Shown: positions 12,026-22,171 of the stretch, piece by piece
Numbering within the stretch: position 1 is the first letter of the stretch
Layout: every line of letters begins with the position of its first letter
Source: Lentinus brumalis
Lineage: Eukaryota > Basidiomycota > Agaricomycetes > Polyporales > Polyporaceae
NCBI GenBank assembly: GCA_001792895.1
Contig: MARA01000084.1
Coordinates: 1 to 52,699 of the forward strand
DNA length: 52,699 nt
Reading direction: 5' to 3'
Position numbers and translations under genes: made by a program
The notes under the pieces: model-generated
What the model was told of the DNA's origin: nothing
The model's database searches: none
Seen by the model: the letters and a program-made list of their open reading frames with translations, nothing else

Positions 12026-12304
12026 CATGGCTGAGCTTGGGCTCTCCCACCAGGTGGGCCGCACAGTCTCATCGGCAGAGCCGGGCTCGGGCATGTCCCA
12101 CCATAACTCTCCACTGAGCGGCGTGTTGCTGAAATCAGGACCGTCGGCGAATGCGGCGATAATCTTAGCACGATCCAGGGCCTTAAAGTCGAGTTCCATA
12201 GTTGTGCCGTTGAATCGTGCGGATTCCAGTACTAGCTGAAGCACAGGTGGGACCTCCTTGCATGACGCGGACTGGCCGTTCATGACCGATCCAGCGGCTG
12301 CCAT
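12026..12304 (-). CDS. hypothetical gene downstream of the transposase (first exon)
   Basis: Unrecognised. From an ATG at 12304 the leftward frame reads 93 codons with protein-like composition, including ARFNGTTMELDFKALDRAKI and GELWWDMPEPGSADETVRPT, and stops making sense at a GTATGC donor. A possible further exon at about 11713-11987 contains EDFIDLCTAGAEISATAELR followed by a charged stretch and a poly-proline run. The 38-bp intron needed to join them is shorter than neighbours and the frame does not fit cleanly, so the 3' structure is unresolved. It sits on the same strand as the KDZ and TET/JBP genes, inside the element, and is probably cargo. Confidence 0.4.
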
Positions 12305-13059
12305 GCCAATAGCATAAACAGCCCGCCACTGGTTGATGTGTCACATTGAGGGCAGGCTAGATCAAAATGGGAAGCGCACCAGTTCTCGTGTGATCCCCAT
12401 CTGCCAGCGACATTCGGTAACGTACCCAGCATCGGGAGGGTATGCACGCAGGGCTGATACAATGCGCCAGGCAATGAGGTGTAATTCCACGTATGCCGCT
12501 TTCATGGTGAGGGTTGGAGTGCTATCATTGAAGGGACAAACTTTTGCAAGTTGGTGTTATCGATGTCACGTGAATCATGCATGACCGGGCAGGCACTGTA
12601 GATTCCGTGAGAGCCCCAGACCGTTTGTGCGTACAGATACAGGCGGGACCCAAGTGCAATATATATGCTGTTATACAGGGATCAATTGATGACTGTATCC
12701 GCTCGGATGATGAGACACCACGATCTCCGGGCAGACAAATGGGCGCCCGGTACTTCTCAGGGCAGTCGACCGTGAGAGCTCGGGCAGTCCGCCGTGAAAG
12801 CTCAGGCAGGGTATCTTGGGTTCCCGGGCAGATATATGATATTAATCGTGGGTTCAACAGTCGCTAGTAGACGGTCCAGCATTCCGGAAGTGCTCCAAAC
12901 CTCTACTGTATTCCTCTCAAGTTTTCCGGCAGTTTCTTCCAGGGCTCGGGCAGTTACAGGTAATTAATCGCTCGGGCAGGGTCTCTCGAGGTCGCTGGCA
13001 GAGGAGGATCAATGTATTGACAGTTTCCAGGTCAAAGGCAATATTAACAGACATATTGG
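12305..13059. other. no recognisable gene; several CGGGCAG motifs
   Basis: Non-coding as far as I can see. CGGGCAG recurs near 12727, 12781, 12826, 12943 and 12971, often preceded by GCT or CCC. This is the 3' flank of the transposase gene. Confidence 0.5.
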
Positions 13060-16000
13060 TCATCGCCGCTGCGCCTGCAATAGGGCAGCAGCAAATATCG
13101 TGTCGGCATGCCCATGCAAAGATTGCCATAGGGCAGCCTGTCGCGCACCCCAACCTTCATACCCTTCTCCAAGACATGTATTGTTCGCACGTCCTTCCCA
13201 CGTTCTACGATGTGTCTCATAGCTCGCCAAGGTGCGTGTCATCTCCAAGGGTACCAGGATCAGGTCTTCCTCTAGGCGCTGGACGCGGGCATATGCGCGC
13301 AGATAGAGGACACGGTACACTGGATCATAAGTGAGCGAACTGTCAAATACACAGAATGAAAGGGTAGGCCAACGCACTCTCCTCATCCCATGAGCCTTGA
13401 GCTCCCTCTCCTGGCGTTGACAAGCTCCAGAACCACGGAAGATGAACGTTTGATACCCCGCGGACATTGTGCTCGATCAGAGCAGTATTTGCTTTCAAGT
13501 CTTGTTTACGTAGGACCTGGTACCGTTCCAATACTGCGTCGAGAGCTGCCTTGTCGGACGCAGTTGCAGTGTCATAGAGCCGGGCCATGGCCTTTCGAGA
13601 CGTGTCGTATAGCCGTGCTCCGGCAAGGATGCCCGCGTCAGCAAGATGAACATCATCATAACTTCTAAGCTTCTGTCGCTGGGAGGCAGCGTGTCGAACC
13701 TCAGTCCGGTAGAGCAGAGACTTGTATCCGACGCCAACCCTGATGTTATGAAGTGCGTCATTCATCTGGCCAGTGCGTAATCGTCGCTCGTGCTTCAGCA
13801 GGTTTGACAAACCATGGCTCGAGCAGAGTGCTGCTCCGAGAGTCGACGGGAGAGCAATTGTGACATGTTCGGGGGCAAGGACGGAGTCCCCGTCCTCGTT
13901 GTCGTCCTCATCCGAACGCTCCGCCTGGGCTGATTCCTCTATGGTATCCCACTCCGCCCCCAGAGCACCGCGATTGGCGGGTATGGTGAGGAAGTCCCGC
14001 AGTGCGGCGAGGGGCACAAAGCTTCGCGCATCCTTGTGGAAACGCTCGATATCGCGTAGCAGCTTCGCCCGCATCTGCTCGAGCGCAATCTTCTCTTCTG
14101 TAGAGCTTCCTGGACGGATCTTGCGAGCCTTCGTGGCAACGGCGAGACTGTTACAATGTGTATGAGTTATGAGTGACACATATAGCACTGGCGGGACGTA
14201 CCGTGCCTCTTCGATCTTGAGCCCGGCTACAATCCAAGCAGCTGCACCCTTGGGAGCAGCACCTTTCTTCTTGTTTTCGTGTTGAGCAAGCTCCAGTTGT
14301 ATCTGTGCACGGGTCGGAACTGGCATAAGGTTATTGAGGGGAAGTATGTACCCATCGAAACAAGTACGCACGCTTCTTGTCCTCTACTTCATAGATATCC
14401 ATCGCCTCGTACTTGGTATGCCGCTTCCTGGCGGCCTCTTCAGCTGCCTTGGTCCATTTTGCAATTTTGCTCGGGGTATGTCGCTTGACCATGTCCTCCA
14501 GCGCTTCGCGGGCAGGCCCGATGTCCTCAGATGCTGTCCTCAACTTACGGGCGAGCGCTGCAGCTGCATGAAGGACATCGTGAGCAGCTCAAATCTCATG
14601 CAGAGCTAGACGTACGTAGACGAGTGAGTTTCATCCAGTTGGAGTCATTCATGTGATCGTCGATAGACTCCTGGCGGTGCCCGGTGGCCATTCCGCGAGT
14701 ACTATTTGATATGTCATTGGTGTCGGGCCAGAGCGACTCAATAATCTCGTTCTTCACGACTCCTAATCCGGGTATGAAGTTCGGTGAGAAGCGAGGGTAG
14801 CACTCGCGGCGATGGGCGTGGACATGGAACTGCCCGATCCCACCGCTTACTACCATGCCCGGAGGGAACGATAGAGCGGGACTGTCACTGAACCGTCGAA
14901 GCAGGTGCACCCAGTAGTGGCACCAAATGTCGTAGAGAACGATAAGCAGAAGGACGCCGACGAGGTTCTGTCCGACCCAAAAGAGACAATAGTCCATGTT
15001 CTTCTGCCTGCGAGCCGCATTAGCGCAATGGGGGGTACTACGGTGACTGCGTACGTACTGTTCGCCCTTCTGGAAGTCGACAACACAGTGCGGAAAGAAG
15101 AACCCATGCCGACTACAGGCTGCTGCTCCGATGCCCGTACTTTCTAGCGGTGCCCGTTCTTGTGCGGCGGCAATGACTGCCCGGTGCTCGTTGCACTCCA
15201 GGGTCTAAAATGAACGTCCATCGGTGTTCAAATGCATATTCAGGGCCACTCACTTGACGGAATTGCTTCGCGCTCTTCAGGTGGGCCTTATATGGTGCTG
15301 AGGTCACCATAAACCCATGGCCGTCTGCCAGCCGGACATCATGCTCAGGACGCTTCATAGCCTGATGCTGGGCCCCGAAGTTGCCGTCCATGATTGCGGA
15401 TGCACCATGCTTCCATCTATATTACCGTCCACATTGTCAGAATGAGAACCATCTAGTAAATGGTGGCTCACGTGTCTGAATCATTTTGCCAACCTTCCGG
15501 CATGTTGACGCCTATCCACGGGCAAGCAGGGCAACGTACCGCAAAGCTTCCCCGCGTAGGGTGAGGCGTATCCTCGAAGCCGACACCGGTAGCCTTGCGA
15601 GCCTTCAAGTTGCGCCATTGACGGGAGACGCGAAGCAGGTCCCGGTAACGGTCCTATTACAAAGGGGTTCCATAAATGTTACCGTGCCTGAGCATTCAAG
15701 AAAAACCCATACCGGCACCATATGCGGAAAGAGCGGATTAGTGGTCCGACGGAGTTGCATGTAATATGACATCGCTGGCGTTTTACAGACCTTGTTCGTA
15801 AGAAGGAAGTGGTCGAGCAGCCGGAAAGTGAATGCCGTCTCTGGCCTGCGCGAGGTTGCTGGGTATAACCCCATACGCAGCAGCTGCAGGTCGGGAGACA
15901 GCGCGTCTTGACAAGAACAGAATGCAACAGGTATCTCATGCACTCCAGACGTATCCACAATTACCATGCTGCGAGCTGCTCCGAATCGACGTGGCCGTGG

Positions 16001-17391
16001 GTATGTGTTGGAGCGAGCTGTATTTGAAGAGCGCGGAAGCCCCTCGCCTACATGGGGCATGTCGGCTGGATCCTCATGTCCTAGAGTTGGATCTTCGGCA
16101 GGGTTATCTTCGTCGAACTCATCCTCGTCCAGTAGCTCTTCGGGCAGTGCCTCATCGTCGCTGGGGTAGGTCACATCTGTGCCGAAGTTGTCGATGCGGC
16201 CTGGCTGACCCTCCAGACCTGCCTCATCAGCCGTCCGCTTGTTACGGTAGCCGTAGAAGTGGGAGGGCACCGAGTCCGAGGTTGCACTAGATGTACCCGC
16301 TTGCTGGGAGGCTAGGCCTTGGTCCGCTGCGGGTCCTTGAACTGGCGTGCCCGGGGTGTCCATATCGGTCGGTGTGTCCGCCCCGCCCGGTGCGTCCGCC
16401 CTGCCCGGTGTGTCCGCCCTGCCCGGTGTGTCCGCCCTGCCCGGTGTGTCCGCCCTGCCCGGTGTGTCCGCCCTGCCCGGTGTGTCCGCCCTGCCCGGTG
16501 TGTCTGCCTTGCTTGATGTGCCTGCCCTCCGCGGCAGTGCCCGAACACGGCGTGGGGAACTCGGAGTGGCTGCTGCAGGGGGAGCCGGGGGGAAGAAGGG
16601 ATCGTGGAAGGGTTGACGGGATAGATCAATGAATGAGAAGGGAGAGCTGTCTAGATCCATGTGATCAGGGCCTGGGGTCGTGGATCTTGACGGGGAACTG
16701 CCGGGGGTAGAGCAGCTGCTAGAGGGAGTTCGATATGGCTCACTGGTCCGAGAGGAAAAAGTTGACAGATTGGGACACGCCTCTCCGCCATGACCAAGGA
16801 AAATTTGTACGCCGACCGTCCGAAGCCAGGCAGCTGTGTAGTGATTGCCCGCCCAGAACTCAATACGGTGGAAGGGTAGGCGGGCATGTGCTGTGCGCAT
16901 GCACCGTGCGCAGAGCTTCGGGACACCCGTACAGTCCAGACATCGCCACAAAGCTGGGACGCCGCATGCCGCGCACTGGGCAGAATTGCCGCCACTTTCA
17001 GCTTCGTATAGTATGCCCAGGTATGAGTCTCTGAGGGAATCCATCCACATTGCCAGATAGTCATGTGGTTTCTTGAACAAAGCCCTAAGTGATACTAGTA
17101 TTACGGTATGCTGAGTGTGCTTACCATACGCGTCTTTGTTCGGAGCTCAGCAGTGAACTGAAATTCTTCAGCATCGTTCAAGATACCGGGTCCAATAGAC
17201 GTGCTTCGAGACGAGGAAGGGACGGCTGTTGAGTTCCACTGGGGTGGTCGTGGCAATGGCTGAGCTTCCGGAGGATCGGTGTTCTTGGGTTTCGCTTCAC
17301 GTAGCACTGAACGCGTACCCCGCTTTGAGCGTTTATGCACGATCTCGACCTCCGAAATAGAGCGGTACTCTTGAACGCGCAAGCGTCCCAT
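13060..17391 (-). CDS. KDZ-class transposase with CxC2 zinc finger
   Basis: Multi-exon gene of roughly 1,280 codons, with an ATG at 17391. The CxC2 finger (exon 15712 to about 17085) starts CAACGVPALWRCLDC, continues CARCMRTAH, and after a long insert resumes VDTSGVHEIPVAFCSCQDAL. Next come CPACPWIGVNMPEGWQ, MDGNFGAQHQAM, ECNEHRAVIAAAQ, TGIGAAACSRHGFFFP, VVDFQKGE, YDIWCHYW, FHVHAHRRECYPRFSPNFI, NEIIESLW and NW, the catalytic core of KDZ enzymes. The C-terminus has GQMNDALHNIR and VYRVLYLRAYARVQRLEEDL. Introns that keep frame: 15654-15711, 15417-15471, 15205-15253, 15008-15058, about 14558-14615, 14320-14371 and 14148-14201. Joins near 17.1 and 13.4 kb are less certain. The gene looks intact. 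The usual DGE triplet before the last glutamate reads KNE. It lies 62 bp downstream of TET/JBP on the same strand. Confidence 0.9.
16376..16510 (-). repeat. 18-bp minisatellite coding ADTPGR repeats in the transposase
   Basis: About seven copies of an 18-bp unit (GTCCGCCCTGCCCGGTGT on the plus strand) encode the hexapeptide ADTPGR inside the CxC2 insert. Each unit carries one TGCCCG. Being a multiple of three, it can expand without breaking the frame. Confidence 0.9.
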
Positions 17392-17453
17392 GGCTGGTGC
17401 AAGGCGAAACGTGCGATTGACGACGGGATGAGATGATGTACAGTGAGGAGTCC

Positions 17454-18764
17454 TTAGTAATCGTAGACATCCAGAGACATCCACGGAACTGAAGGGACAT
17501 CAAGGTTTGTGTGCAAGGCCTCCGACATGAACCAGGAGTAACAAAGACGATCCGGCTCAACAGCCCGGACACCGTGATGGATGACTAATCCGGACAGAAG
17601 GGCAATTGTGCCCGGTTTGTACGCCACTTGGACCCCAAGATTGCGGAGCACCAGCTCCGCCCGGCGGTACGTTCCAAGCGTAACCAGGAGATCGTACCAC
17701 GATGGCTGCCCGGCCGTATCACGATGGAACGGACTCTCCCGGTTCGAGATGAGTTGTACCGTGTTGAAGATGCTCGGCCAGAACGGGAGAGCGTCCTCGA
17801 CTCGCTCCATCTCACTGATTCCAACCAGAGATGCCCTCCCAGCCCAGTAGAGTTCAGGGTGCGCGACACGTAGAACTGCACTAAGCAATGCCCCGGTCTC
17901 GCGCATGTCCCGGCACCATGCAATGCTCCCATCAATTTTCATTGAAGCACTTGGTGCCGGCACATAGTCTGCACTCTTCATAAGACTTCCGTCAGCAGGC
18001 GAGCAGTTCAAAGTAATTAGCCGAATGCAAACCTTGTGACCAATGGCGTACCCTCCGGGTGTTGCGAGCCAGCTGCCCGCCGGCCAGTCGAGCCCCGGCT
18101 GGTAGAATGTGGGCGCCGTTCGCCATTGCACCATGACCTTGGACCCGGTGCCCTTAGTGCCCTTGATTTTGAGCTGATCGCGCAGATTTTCCGTGGCTTT
18201 GAGGCACGTTTCCTGCAGTAAAGCGATCACAATCGCCGCCCAATATGGATATAGGGTGCCACATACCTGACGGGCCTCGGAAAGTATGCCCGGAAGGCTC
18301 CATGCCATCACCTTGCCCGCGGAGTCTACGAAGATCCCCGGGCGTTGCATGAGGAGATGCTTGTGTTCAATAACGTCTGCTACAGATGACAGCGGCCGAA
18401 AACGCTGCAAGAGTTCGTTCTCTTTTGTTCCATTCAGCCCTCGCGGTTTCTTCGATAACGCTGTGCAGTACTCGTCGACACTCCAGGGCACCGGAACTAG
18501 ACTGGCCTCAGTAACTCATGTGGCCGGGTAAACACTCCGTACTGTACCTCGATAGCGCCATGCCGCTGCTAGCACCTTGGCGGCTCGTTGCAGATCGTCG
18601 TGAAGTTCTTCCGACCATGTGCGATCAAATTTGGAGCTCAGGCGCCTTGCAGCCACCCAAGCCTTCTTGCCCGAAAGAACTGCGAGGAAAAGCTGTTCGA
18701 GGAAGCTGGAAACTTGGTCGATAAATTGAATGTTTTCAAGTGGAGTAGGGAGGTGTTCCGGCAT
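17454..18764 (-). CDS. TET/JBP-family 2-oxoglutarate/Fe(II) dioxygenase
   Basis: Two exons, 18548-18764 and 17454-18496, joined across a 51-bp intron (GTACAG donor, CTAG acceptor), give about 419 residues; an in-frame ATG at 18815 would add 17. The C-terminal third has the full metal and co-substrate set of the double-stranded beta-helix fold: NRESPFHRD (the HxD pair), then SWYDLL, GTIALLSGLVIHHGV (distal His) and DRLCYSWFM (the Arg for 2-oxoglutarate). This spacing and wording match basidiomycete TET/JBP enzymes, which oxidise 5-methylcytosine or related bases in DNA. All key residues are present, so it is probably active. The N-terminal exon is helical and unrecognised. Upstream it shares a roughly 410-bp divergent region with the HMG-like gene; downstream the KDZ transposase starts after 62 bp. 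Confidence 0.9.
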
Positions 18765-18990
18765 AGTTGAACAGCAGCAGGAGAAGTGTGATGGTGAGGT
18801 GGCAGAGTTCAACATCGTGCCTCAAGGCAATGTGGCTGTGCCGCCACATCAGTCGTCCCTGCCCGATGCATATGGTAAGTCTCAGCCAGCGAGTTACTTC
18901 GGAGGAGGATGTGGCTTTCTCTCAATCGTGGTATGTAAGGTGAGACATCTGCCGTTGAATCTGGTCGATGTCAGATCATTGGACTGACTG

Positions 18991-19011
18991 TCTGCCCGTG
19001 CTTCGGGCAGA
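18991..19011. promoter_or_regulatory. TGCCCG dyad in the divergent promoter region
   Basis: TCTGCCCG, five bases, then CGGGCAGA forms an inverted repeat with 8-bp arms. It lies between the leftward TET/JBP start and the rightward HMG-like start at 19227. It could be an operator for a dimeric cargo regulator such as the Zn2Cys6 proteins, which typically bind paired CGG triplets. That function is inferred. Confidence 0.5.
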
Positions 19012-19226
19012 TCGTGCGTAGTGAAACTGATACGGACGAACAAGTGCGTTAGGCTCATCAGCATGGATACACGATCGATTGTGGTCTTGTTCTATCTGCC
19101 CGCTCTGAAATTCGAAGCCCGAACCACCTAAGCGCTCTGGGCAATCTGGACTCATCTGTTACGCCCTCAGTCGACTCCCACTGCACCCCAACCCATAACC
19201 CATCCCATCCCATTGCACGATTGAGC

Positions 19227-20906
19227 ATGCCCGCCTCACCTGCTCCAGATGGAGTTCAGCTCACTCACACTGAAATCGACCGTCTTCGAGACGTCCTCGA
19301 GACCTGGGCATCGAAGGCACGAGGTGAAAAGCGCGAGAAGAAGGAAGCTCTCGTCGACGAGTTTCTGCAGGCACGCAACATTGACAAGAACAACACCTAT
19401 GCCCGCGAGTTTCTACGGATGGTACGTACTCACCTTACCTCGTCTCTTACATGATCTTACAAGCATCGTAGAAAATCACGCATTGGTTCTCCAACAACGC
19501 TCCGACCAAGGACTCCCGGCTTCCTCGTGCCCTCCGGACGATATGGACAGCGCGAGAGGTCTTCAACATTCGCCGTCAGGAGTCCATCGCCACGCGTCAG
19601 AAGGAGTTGATCGAGAGCGGGGAGAAGACGTTTCCAATCGCCGCGTTGAATGCTGCCCGGGCGGAGCTGTGGGCCGCTCTATCCGACGAAGACAAGACTG
19701 AGTTTGAGAGAGAGGCCGACGAGTGGACGTTTGATGGCCCTGACCCCAATCTGAAGACGCTGTGAGTTACTGTTCATATCGTCAACCGCAGTTAGTCTGC
19801 CCGTGTAACGTGCTCACCACAAAACTTTGTAGGATCGCGGAGAAACGATTGGGGGATTGGGTGGCGTCCTTCATCACGCTGTTGTGGAATCAGGCAGGGG
19901 CGGTCAGCGAACTTACATTCTACTACATTGATCGCTTGGCGAAGATGAAGTGGGGCCGGTATGTTGGGAGGGCGATTGTGTACTAAGTTCTGTACTGACT
20001 GTGCTGTAGATACGACATCAGTTTGCATTGGAATCATGACGATCCTAAGAACCCGAAGTTCATCGACCTATACCCCGGCTGGCAGACGGACTATTTTGGC
20101 AGTTTCGCCCGGTTTGCCAACATGACGCTCTTCCCTGAGACCCGCAACCCTGACAACGAGAAGGGTCTCAAGAAGAAGACGGTCGAGCCTGACATTGTAT
20201 TCGAGACCTTTCCCGACGGCACACCAATCCTTCCCTCCATCTCTGAATACCGCACGCAGGCGCGCAAGCAGGCTGTCATGCGCGCTTTCATGGCATTTCA
20301 TTGGTGTACGTATCTCTCGCTTGCTTACAAGCCGTGCTAATTGGTCTCGCTGTAGCGTTGGCCTGCGGTTTCAAGAATACGCCCGTGGCCTGGACTGAGG
20401 TCGCTGCCCGACCTGACCACTACTTCCCTCCTGACCTGTTCGTTGATGTCAACGTCGTGGAGCCCACTTCTATGAAGGTCGGTCCGCTTGCCAAGTGGTG
20501 GGCTCGTGTTCTGGAACTTCAGGAAAGCGATGACGCAGACGAACGCTTCCGGTTCACTCACTGGTGGGACGGGAGTGAGCGGCACAAGGCGGTGTATTCT
20601 GGCGAGGCTGCGGAGAGGCATGCCGACAAGGCTAAGCTCGAGCGTCGCCTTCGGGTGGCGAACGGTCCACCTAAGGGTGCGTTCGAGGCATGGACAGGTC
20701 AGCCTCCAGTTGCCGGGCAGTCGGGCAGTAAGCCTTCGGGCAGGGCAGCCAGCGATGAGAGCGAATCGGAGGGTATGGTGGTCGCCGGGACGAGTGGCAA
20801 GCGCAAGAAGGCTACGAAGACGGCTACGGCCAAGGGGAAGCAACCGGCTGCGGCTGCGCAGTCGAAGAGGCCGAGCAAGAGATCTCGTACCACCCGGGAC
20901 AACTAG
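19227..20906 (+). CDS. HMG-box-like nuclear protein, stops at an in-frame TAG
   Basis: Five exons (19227-19421, 19472-19761, 19833-19958, 20010-20305, 20356-20906) join in frame to 485 codons before TAG. The N-terminus is charged (HTEIDRLRDVLETWASKARG). The second exon has NAARAELWAALSDEDKTEFE, which resembles the last two helices of an HMG box; I make that call on wording only. Later parts include TFYYIDRLAKMKWGRYD, LHWNHDDPKNPKFIDLYPGW and a conserved-looking Trp-rich region ending WWDGSERHKAVYSG. The tail is Lys/Arg-rich with nuclear-signal character (KKATKTATAKGK, SKRPSKRSR). It is divergent from TET/JBP and inside the element. The reading frame continues past the TAG for about 400 more codons, so this may be the front part of a broken gene. 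Confidence 0.65.
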
Positions 20907-22171
20907 AGCGACTCTGCGCGGTCTTCTCATGCTGGTTCACAGCGTGGGGACTCTCCGCAGTTCTCATCAGACGACGATGGCCCAGAGGAGATCAACCTCG
21001 ATGGTCTGTCCGACTCCGACAACGAAGCGCCTCCCCCCAAGGGCACCCGTCGTCGGCCCGGCCAGACTGCCCACAAGACCACCGTCCCACTGCCCGTCGA
21101 CTCTATTCCCACCGCCGGGCAGACAAGTGCCCGAGCCCCGTCCCTGCCCAGCCCAACTCTGCTTGCGAGTGCTGCCGGGAAGCCACCGCGTTGGGTAGGG
21201 AAGAACGCTGCCCGCGTGTGGCCGTTCCTGTATGCTCTTTGCGCAGACGTCACGTACAGACGAGGACTGTCGTTGTGGAGTCATATGGTGAGCGGTGTCC
21301 TTGACATCATTGCTCAGCAATCCGGGATATACTGACTTCTCTCAAGTTGACCAGCCGCGCCGAATTCCCGAACGCAGGACCGGGACGCTGGGCTTCTTGG
21401 GACTCCAAAAGCTGGGGCCTTCCTGCAGACGTCCATAGGAGCCCTGAACACTTGGAGGACATCTTCAAGTGGCTGGAGACTCATGTTCCAGCGCCAACGT
21501 CCTCGGCTGGCGACGTCCAGCAATGGATGCTTGCTATGGGTCTGACTCTCAGGGACGCACACACGGCTAATGCCGCTGAAGACGGCGAGCCTGTCCCCAA
21601 TGGCGGCCCCGAGTTCTTGCGGAACACGCAGCTTACCTTCCGGCTCATATGCGACAAGCTTGAGCCTCTCTGTCACTCAGTGGTGAAGCAGTTCGCAACG
21701 TCATCTGAAACCCCCCGCGGCGGCACTCCTGGAGGTGCCTCCGCATCCGCAATGAATACGAGCACCCTTACGTCTCTGCCCGCAACCGTTACAGTGGCGC
21801 GTTCCACTCGTCAACGTCTCACTGATATTGCACCTTCTCCAACCCGCTCTCCTCCTCTTAGTCACTCACCGGGCACCTCAGCCGCAGAGGTCGAGAAGCA
21901 GGTGGATGGTGGACTGCAGCTTGACGAGAACGAAGAGGCCGGCGAACCGCGCTCCATTTCAGAAGGTCGTCCCCCGCCCAAGACTCGTGCGCGTCAGCGA
22001 GTTGTCCCGAGCGTGCCATCTGGCGCAGTCGCACGCCACACTCGTGGTCGCGACAACTCTCGGTTGCCAGTTTTACAGAAGGGGGAAGCTCGGACAGCAG
22101 AGCCTTCGCAGCGGGTGGGTCTCACCCATCCTCGAAGGTCGACAAGAACAAAAGGTAAATTGGGGTTATAA
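20907..22171 (+). pseudogene. in-frame continuation of the HMG-like gene beyond TAG
   Basis: Directly after the TAG at 20904-20906 the same frame runs on for 127 codons (acidic SSDDDGPEEINLDGLSDSDN, then KPPRWVGKNAARVWPFLYAL), reaches a GTGAGC donor at 21288 and resumes in phase at 21347 after a CTGAC branch-like site and CAAG acceptor. It continues for 274 codons (SPEHLEDIFKWLETHVPAPT, LTFRLICDKLEPLCHSVVKQ), ending at 22171 with a basic tail. Continuous phase and working splice sites argue this was one gene of about 887 codons, now split by a single nonsense codon. Alternatives are stop read-through or a sequencing error. Confidence 0.6.

Noticed and set aside
20356..20969. Intron that would remove the in-frame TAG
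   Set aside because: A GTACC donor at 20887 with each nearby CAG acceptor gives lengths that are not multiples of three and destroys the downstream frame.
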